A DNA stretch of 18,196 bases, from contig JALOQO010000002.1 of the NCBI GenBank assembly GCA_025453305.1, positions 1 to 18,196 on the forward strand, written 5' to 3'. This DNA comes from Patescibacteria group bacterium (GTDB lineage Bacteria > Patescibacteriota > Saccharimonadia > Saccharimonadales > CAIOMD01). The position numbers were made by a program, and so were the translations under genes. The notes under the pieces were generated by a model. That model saw only the letters and a list, made by a program, of their open reading frames with translations. It made no database searches and was not told the origin of the DNA. Numbering within the stretch: the first letter of the stretch is position 1; each line of letters opens with the position of its first letter. Of the stretch, positions 13,603-18,196 are shown piece by piece.

Positions 13603-14415
13603 TTAAGCTTGGTTATATGCGCCAAGTAACCTAACCTGGCAATCTTGTTTTTTTAGTTCGGCGGTTACATTTGGTATTTTTTTGCTATCTATAAGTACAT
13701 CGACATAAAACATATATCGCCACACCTTACCAGGTATCGGGCGAGATTGTAACTTTGTAAGATTTGCTTTTGAGCGGTCAAAAACTCCTAGGGCTTTATA
13801 TAGCGCTCCGGGTGTATGGCTAGTTTGGATAACCATAGATAACTTATCGGTTTCAAAATCTGCTGGTTTTTTATCCAACACCAAAAAACGAGTCATATTA
13901 GTGTCGTGATTTTGGATAGCTCTAGCGAGTATTGGCATTTTATGCATTTTAGCGGCTGTACTAGACGCGATAGCGGCCAAATTTAAATTACCCTGTTGTT
14001 TAATATAGGAAACACTGGCTGCGGTATCGTAATCCTCTACCCTTTCTGCGGTAGGTAAATGTTCATCCAGGTAGTTACTGCACTGCGATAGAGCTACTGG
14101 GTGAGAATGGATATGGGTTATGTCTGTAAGTTTTGCCCCAGGTAAAGTTATTAAGCACTGTTCGATAGGAATAGCTATTTCGCCTACTATGTAATACTTA
14201 TGGCTAATAAGTAAATCATAAACTTCGTTAATTGATCCGTGTATAGAATTCTCTATAGCTACTATTGCACTGGTTGCAATTTGTTCGTCTAGGGCAATAA
14301 AGACATCTTTAAAAGTTGTGCATGGCGCTATGGCGATATCTTTGCCATACCACTTTATAGCGGCACTGTGGTGAAAAGATCCGGCTTCGCCCTGTATAGC
14401 AATAATTTTGTTCAC
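13603..14415 (-). CDS. pheA: Prephenate dehydratase with ACT domain
   Basis: Converts prephenate to phenylpyruvate with loss of water and CO2, the committed step to phenylalanine. The 270-residue protein is a stand-alone monofunctional enzyme without a chorismate mutase domain. The catalytic domain (about 1-182) shows GEAGSFHHSAA (9-19), ENSIHGSINEVYDLL (55-69), HSHPVALSQC (103-112), DTAAS (130-134) and the catalytic TRF (175-177). The regulatory ACT domain (about 195-268) has TPGALYKAL and LQSRP (222-226), where the phenylalanine-binding ESRP of the family has Gln for Glu. The start is GTG at 14415. On the minus strand TTCACT (14451-14446), an 18-nt spacer and TAGTAT (14427-14422) form a promoter only 6 nt before it, so the transcript is probably leaderless. 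No other aromatic-pathway gene is in the window. Confidence 0.95.
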   Translation of the reverse strand: MNKIIAIQGEAGSFHHSAAIKWYGKDIAIAPCTTFKDVFIALDEQIATSAIVAIENSIHGSINEVYDLLISHKYYIVGEIAIPIEQCLITLPGAKLTDITHIHSHPVALSQCSNYLDEHLPTAERVEDYDTAASVSYIKQQGNLNLAAIASSTAAKMHKMPILARAIQNHDTNMTRFLVLDKKPADFETDKLSMVIQTSHTPGALYKALGVFDRSKANLTKLQSRPIPGKVWRYMFYVDVLIDSKKIPNVTAELKKQDCQVRLLGAYNQA

Positions 14416-14421
14416 TATTAC

Positions 14422-14451
14422 ATACTACCCTAGGCACTAGAAAAAAGTGAA
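14422..14451 (-). promoter_or_regulatory. pheA promoter, in a divergent intergenic region with uvrA
   Basis: On the minus strand, -35 TTCACT (14451-14446) and -10 TAGTAT (14427-14422) with an 18-nt spacer. The 61-bp gap to uvrA also holds a plus-strand TATACT (14461-14466), 10 nt before the uvrA ATG, so both divergent genes appear to be driven from here. Confidence 0.5.
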
Positions 14452-14476
14452 GTTTTTTAGTATACTAGATGCCTAA

Positions 14477-17293
14477 ATGAAAGATGTTATATCAATAAAA
14501 GGAGCCAGGGAACACAATCTTAAGGATATATCTGTTGATATTCCTCGGAATAAACTGGTCGTAATAACTGGGCTTAGTGGATCAGGAAAATCCAGTTTGG
14601 CATTTGATACAATTTACGCCGAAGGTCAACGACGATATGTAGAGAGTCTAAGTAGTTATGCTCGCCAATTCTTAGGCCTTATGGAAAAACCAGATGTTGA
14701 CCAAATAGATGGCTTGAGCCCTGCGATATCTATTGATCAAAAATCTACCAGTCGTAACCCTCGATCAACGGTAGCAACGGTAACCGAAATTTATGATTAT
14801 CTAAGATTGTTATTCGCTAGAGTAGGGGTGCCTCATTGCCCGCAGTGCGGAAAAACAGTATCCAGGCAAACTACAACCAAGATAGTAGACGAGGTTATTG
14901 CTAGTTTTAAAAATAAAAAGATATTAATTTTAGCACCTGTGGTAATAGATAAAAAAGGTGCGTTCGAGCACATTCCAGAACAATATCAAAGAGCCGGTTT
15001 TGCAAGAGTTAGGGTAGATAATGTTGTTTATTCGTTAGATGAATTTCCAGAGCTAGATAAGGCCAAAAAACACTCCATTTCTGTAGTTGTAGACAGAATA
15101 CAGATAGATGATGAAATAATTAGCAGGGTAACCCAGTCTATTGAACAGGCGCTAGAATTAGCCGATGGCCGATTAATAATATTCGATACAGAAAACGATA
15201 TCGAAAGGGTATACTCATTGCTTTATGCTTGCGATGATCATCCAGAAATTACAATCCCAGATTTAGAACCTCGGACATTTAGTTTTAATTCACCCCATGG
15301 CGCTTGCCCGGTTTGCACGGGTTTGGGTAACCGTCTAGAGGTTGATCCAGAGCTTGTTGTGCCAAATGGCCGGCTGACTATTGCAGAAGGTGCTATAAGA
15401 CCTTGGAATCGTATAAGAATAGATAGCTGGTATCTAAAAAAAGTTGACACTATGGCTACGGCAAACGGCTTTTCTATACACATTCCTACCGGAAATCTAA
15501 CCGATGATCAAATGAATATGGTTTTATACGGTACAGGTAAACAGGTTTACGAAGTACCTTTGGGCGGGGGTAGGTCTTATGAAACCACTTTCGAGGGAGT
15601 TATCCCCAATTTAGAACGGCGATATAAAGAGACAGACAGCGATTTTGTAAAGCGGGATATAGAGAAGTTTATGCTAGAAAGACCTTGTCATGCTTGTGGG
15701 GGCGCACGGCTAAAACCAGAGGTATTAGCGGTTACGGTAGGTAAGCTATCGATTATTGATATTACCAATTTATCAATCGATGATGCTTTGGTATTTTTTG
15801 AACAATTAAAACTAGATTCTACACAATCTAAAATAGCTACCCAAATACTTAAAGAAATCAAGGCTAGATTAAAGTTTTTGGTAGATGTTGGACTAAACTA
15901 CTTATCATTAGCCAGAAGCGCGGTGACACTAAGTGGTGGAGAAGCTCAAAGGATAAGGTTAGCAACCCAAATCGGGTCGGGGCTAACCGGTGTTTTATAT
16001 GTCTTAGACGAACCATCTATTGGGTTACATCAGAGAGATAATGAACGGCTAATTCTTACACTTAAAAAATTAAGGGATTTAGGCAATAGTGTACTGGTTG
16101 TAGAACACGACGAAGAAACAATCAGAACATCGGATTTTGTTTTAGATATTGGCCCAGGGGCTGGTATCCATGGTGGTAAAATAATTGCTCAGGGTACACC
16201 TGGTGAAGTCGCGTTAAATAAAGATAGTATAACGGGGCAATATTTACTAGGTAAAAAGCACATTAAAGCTCCAAAAAAAACCAGGGCAGGTAATGGAAAA
16301 TTTATTATTATTAATGATGCTCGTGAAAATAATCTAAAAAATATTACAGTTGAAATACCGCTAGGTAAACTAGTTGTGGTAAGCGGTGTTAGTGGATCGG
16401 GTAAATCCAGTTTAATCAATGATATTTTATCTAAAGAGCTACAGGCCAAACTAAATAGAGCAAATATGGTTGCCGGCAAACACGGTTCTATCGAAGGCAT
16501 CGAACATTTAGATAAGATAATTGTTATTGATCAGTCACCCATTGGTAGGACACCCAGAAGCAATCCAGCGACTTACACCGGTTTGTTTACACCTATTAGA
16601 GAGTTGTTTGCCAGTACTCCAGAAGCAAAGATACGGGGCTATGGGCCAGGCCGATTTAGTTTTAATGTTAAGGGTGGGCGGTGCGAACAATGTGCGGGTG
16701 ATGGAATTATAAAGATAGAAATGCACTTTTTGCCTGATGTTTATGTTCCCTGTGAGGAGTGTAAGGGTAAACGATATAATCGCGAGGCTTTGGAAATCCA
16801 CTACAAAGGTAAGACAATAAGTGATGTTCTTTCTATGACATGCGAACAAGCTGTTGAATTTTTTGAAAACATTCCATCGGTGCACAAGAAACTAAAGACT
16901 TTAGTTGATGTTGGTTTAGGCTATATACAACTTGGTCAATCGGCGACTACTTTGAGTGGTGGAGAAGCTCAAAGAATAAAACTAGCTACAGAATTATCCC
17001 GTAGAGCAACTGGCAGAACTTTGTATGTTCTAGACGAGCCTACAACTGGTCTACATATCGATGATGTCGCCAGGCTATTAAAAGTATTGCATGCGTTAGT
17101 TGATTCGGGAAATTCAATGATTGTTATAGAGCACAATCTAGATGTTATTAAAAGTGCTGATCATATTATTGATATGGGTCCAGAAGGTGGAGACGCTGGT
17201 GGTCAAATAATAGCTCAAGGTGCCCCCCGTCAAATAATCGAAACCAAGACCAGCTACACTGGCCAATTCCTAAAAAACACAGTGTCTCGTTAG
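14477..17293 (+). CDS. uvrA: Excinuclease ABC subunit UvrA
   Basis: The DNA-damage sensor of nucleotide excision repair; it dimerises, loads UvrB and acts in the cytoplasm. The 938-residue protein is full length with two ABC ATPase halves. The first half has Walker [10 protein letters not shown] (32-40), signature LSGGEAQR (485-492) and Walker [11 protein letters not shown] (508-517). The second half has Walker [10 protein letters not shown] (637-645), signature LSGGEAQR (826-833) and Walker [11 protein letters not shown] (850-859). Cysteine pairs are at C121/C124, C277/C280, C404/C407, C736/C739 and C759/C762, the last four belonging to zinc module 3. In zinc module 1, the first pair is C252-x2-H255 instead of the usual C-x2-C. 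The start follows TATACT by 10 nt without a Shine-Dalgarno. It is divergent from pheA and convergent with the ABC exporter gene. Confidence 0.98.
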   Translation: MKDVISIKGAREHNLKDISVDIPRNKLVVITGLSGSGKSSLAFDTIYAEGQRRYVESLSSYARQFLGLMEKPDVDQIDGLSPAISIDQKSTSRNPRSTVATVTEIYDYLRLLFARVGVPHCPQCGKTVSRQTTTKIVDEVIASFKNKKILILAPVVIDKKGAFEHIPEQYQRAGFARVRVDNVVYSLDEFPELDKAKKHSISVVVDRIQIDDEIISRVTQSIEQALELADGRLIIFDTENDIERVYSLLYACDDHPEITIPDLEPRTFSFNSPHGACPVCTGLGNRLEVDPELVVPNGRLTIAEGAIRPWNRIRIDSWYLKKVDTMATANGFSIHIPTGNLTDDQMNMVLYGTGKQVYEVPLGGGRSYETTFEGVIPNLERRYKETDSDFVKRDIEKFMLERPCHACGGARLKPEVLAVTVGKLSIIDITNLSIDDALVFFEQLKLDSTQSKIATQILKEIKARLKFLVDVGLNYLSLARSAVTLSGGEAQRIRLATQIGSGLTGVLYVLDEPSIGLHQRDNERLILTLKKLRDLGNSVLVVEHDEETIRTSDFVLDIGPGAGIHGGKIIAQGTPGEVALNKDSITGQYLLGKKHIKAPKKTRAGNGKFIIINDARENNLKNITVEIPLGKLVVVSGVSGSGKSSLINDILSKELQAKLNRANMVAGKHGSIEGIEHLDKIIVIDQSPIGRTPRSNPATYTGLFTPIRELFASTPEAKIRGYGPGRFSFNVKGGRCEQCAGDGIIKIEMHFLPDVYVPCEECKGKRYNREALEIHYKGKTISDVLSMTCEQAVEFFENIPSVHKKLKTLVDVGLGYIQLGQSATTLSGGEAQRIKLATELSRRATGRTLYVLDEPTTGLHIDDVARLLKVLHALVDSGNSMIVIEHNLDVIKSADHIIDMGPEGGDAGGQIIAQGAPRQIIETKTSYTGQFLKNTVSR

Positions 17294-17323
17294 CTTAGGT
17301 GATAATTGTAATTAATAATTAGT

Positions 17324-18196
17324 TTAATCTTTTAAAAAGCCACCTGATTGATGTGCCCATAGTTTGGAATAAACGCCATTATTATTACTCACCAGTTCCT
17401 GGTGTGTCCCTTGTTCGGCAATTTTACCGTCTTGTAATACCACAATGCGGTCCATTTTTTGAACCGTGCTAAGTCTATGAGCAATAACGATTGCCGTACG
17501 ATTTTTCATTAGCTCCCATAACGCAGCTTGAATTAATTTCTCACTTTCACTATCTAAAGCACTTGTAGCTTCGTCTAGAACAATTATAGGGGCATCTTTA
17601 ATTATTGCCCGGGCTATTGCGATTCTTTGCCTTTGACCACCGCTTAGTTTTACCCCTCTTTCACCAACGAAAGTTTTATAGTTAGTTGATAACTTGTCTA
17701 TAAACTCATGGGCATTTGCTTTTTTGGCTGCTTCTATAATTTGTTCGCTAGTGGCATCCAGCTTACCGTAACCGATATTGTCTTTAATTGTCCGGTGAAA
17801 CATAACCGACTCTTGGGGGACATAAGCTATAGAATCTCTTAAGCTTTTTAGAGAATATTCAGAAATATCCTGGCCATCAATTAGAATCTGACCACTTTGT
17901 ATTTCTTTGAATCTTAAAATCAGTTTGGTTACAGTAGTTTTACCACCACCAGAGTGCCCAACTAGGGCTACTTTTTCTCCTGGCTTAATAGTTAAATTAA
18001 AATTTTCAAACAGCTTACCTTCGCCATCTGAATACCCGAAATTTACATTTTTAAATTCTATTTCCCCAGAATCTACGGTTATTGTTTTGTTGGTTCTTTG
18101 ATTTTTGATATTTGGGGTATCTAGTAAAAGTTCGGTAAATTGGGCAGCTTCTGTAATTGAGCTCTCGATATTTCTATATATGCGGTTAAATTCCCA
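17324..18196 (-). CDS. ABC exporter, C-terminal part with ATP-binding domain (5' end outside window)
   Basis: The frame is open from the window edge (TGG at 18196-18194) to TAA at 17326-17324, giving the last 290 residues. The first 35 or so residues are the end of the membrane-domain linker ([20 protein letters not shown]). The rest is a full nucleotide-binding domain: Walker [11 protein letters not shown]-loop YVPQESVMF, signature [14 protein letters not shown], Walker [13 protein letters not shown] and H-loop AHRLST. The D-loop is intact. The layout, membrane domain fused to ATPase in one chain, and the sequence style are those of the ABCB/MsbA-type exporters that move lipids, peptides or drugs outwards. 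The substrate cannot be told. The 30-bp gap to convergent uvrA (17294-17323) holds AT-rich sequence without a convincing terminator. Confidence 0.95.
   Translation of the reverse strand, partial: WEFNRIYRNIESSITEAAQFTELLLDTPNIKNQRTNKTITVDSGEIEFKNVNFGYSDGEGKLFENFNLTIKPGEKVALVGHSGGGKTTVTKLILRFKEIQSGQILIDGQDISEYSLKSLRDSIAYVPQESVMFHRTIKDNIGYGKLDATSEQIIEAAKKANAHEFIDKLSTNYKTFVGERGVKLSGGQRQRIAIARAIIKDAPIIVLDEATSALDSESEKLIQAALWELMKNRTAIVIAHRLSTVQKMDRIVVLQDGKIAEQGTHQELVSNNNGVYSKLWAHQSGGFLKD

Noticed and set aside
1..18196. CRISPR arrays, insertion sequences, prophage genes, tRNAs or rRNAs
   Set aside because: Read on both strands for spaced direct repeats, transposase motifs, terminal inverted repeats and tRNA cloverleaf signatures; none was convincing.

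Overview
The window is an AT-rich bacterial segment that most resembles the Candidate Phyla Radiation, with Candidatus Saccharibacteria (TM7) the best fit. The reasons are: small uncharacterised surface proteins with one C-terminal membrane anchor; an FtsA-like gene coupled to a bitopic protein of a type common in Patescibacteria; LysM-CHAP and MltG cell-wall enzymes; very short gene spacing; and few Shine-Dalgarno sequences. TGA is used as a stop, so the Absconditabacteria/Gracilibacteria code does not apply. The assignment comes from gene content and style, not from a search.

Layout. 1-1369: two surface-anchored proteins, the first cut by the window edge. 1393-2430: mnmA (tRNA 2-thiouridylase). 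2465-6788: a tight block of an FtsA-like ATPase, a bitopic protein with a large external domain, ruvX and mltG, each overlapping the next. 6789-7105: a promoter and a structured 5' leader, then a secreted LysM-CHAP peptidoglycan hydrolase (7106-8197) with a strong terminator. 8282-10928: obgE overlapping a class II CPD photolyase. 10925-11417: a GC-rich noncoding RNA gene with its own promoter, a 14-bp closing helix and its own terminator. 11428-12870: sbcB-like exonuclease I. 12867-14415, minus strand: a small membrane protein, a PGPGW-family membrane protein and prephenate dehydratase. 14477-17293: uvrA. 17324-18196, minus strand: the C-terminal part of an ABC exporter.

Two themes recur. 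One is envelope growth and division: the FtsA-like protein, its bitopic partner, MltG, LysM-CHAP and the surface proteins. The other is nucleic-acid maintenance: RuvX, photolyase, exonuclease I, UvrA, MnmA and ObgE.

The strongest unexplained feature is the noncoding RNA at about 10960-11417. It is far more GC-rich than its surroundings, is closed by a perfect 14-bp long-range helix, holds several further stems and possible pseudoknots, and contains a near-perfect ribosome-binding site ahead of a 16-codon frame. I could not match it to tmRNA, RNase P RNA, SRP RNA or 6S RNA. A second candidate regulatory RNA is the leader of the LysM-CHAP gene. Several genes have a -10-like hexamer 5-10 nt before the start codon and no Shine-Dalgarno, which suggests leaderless transcripts.
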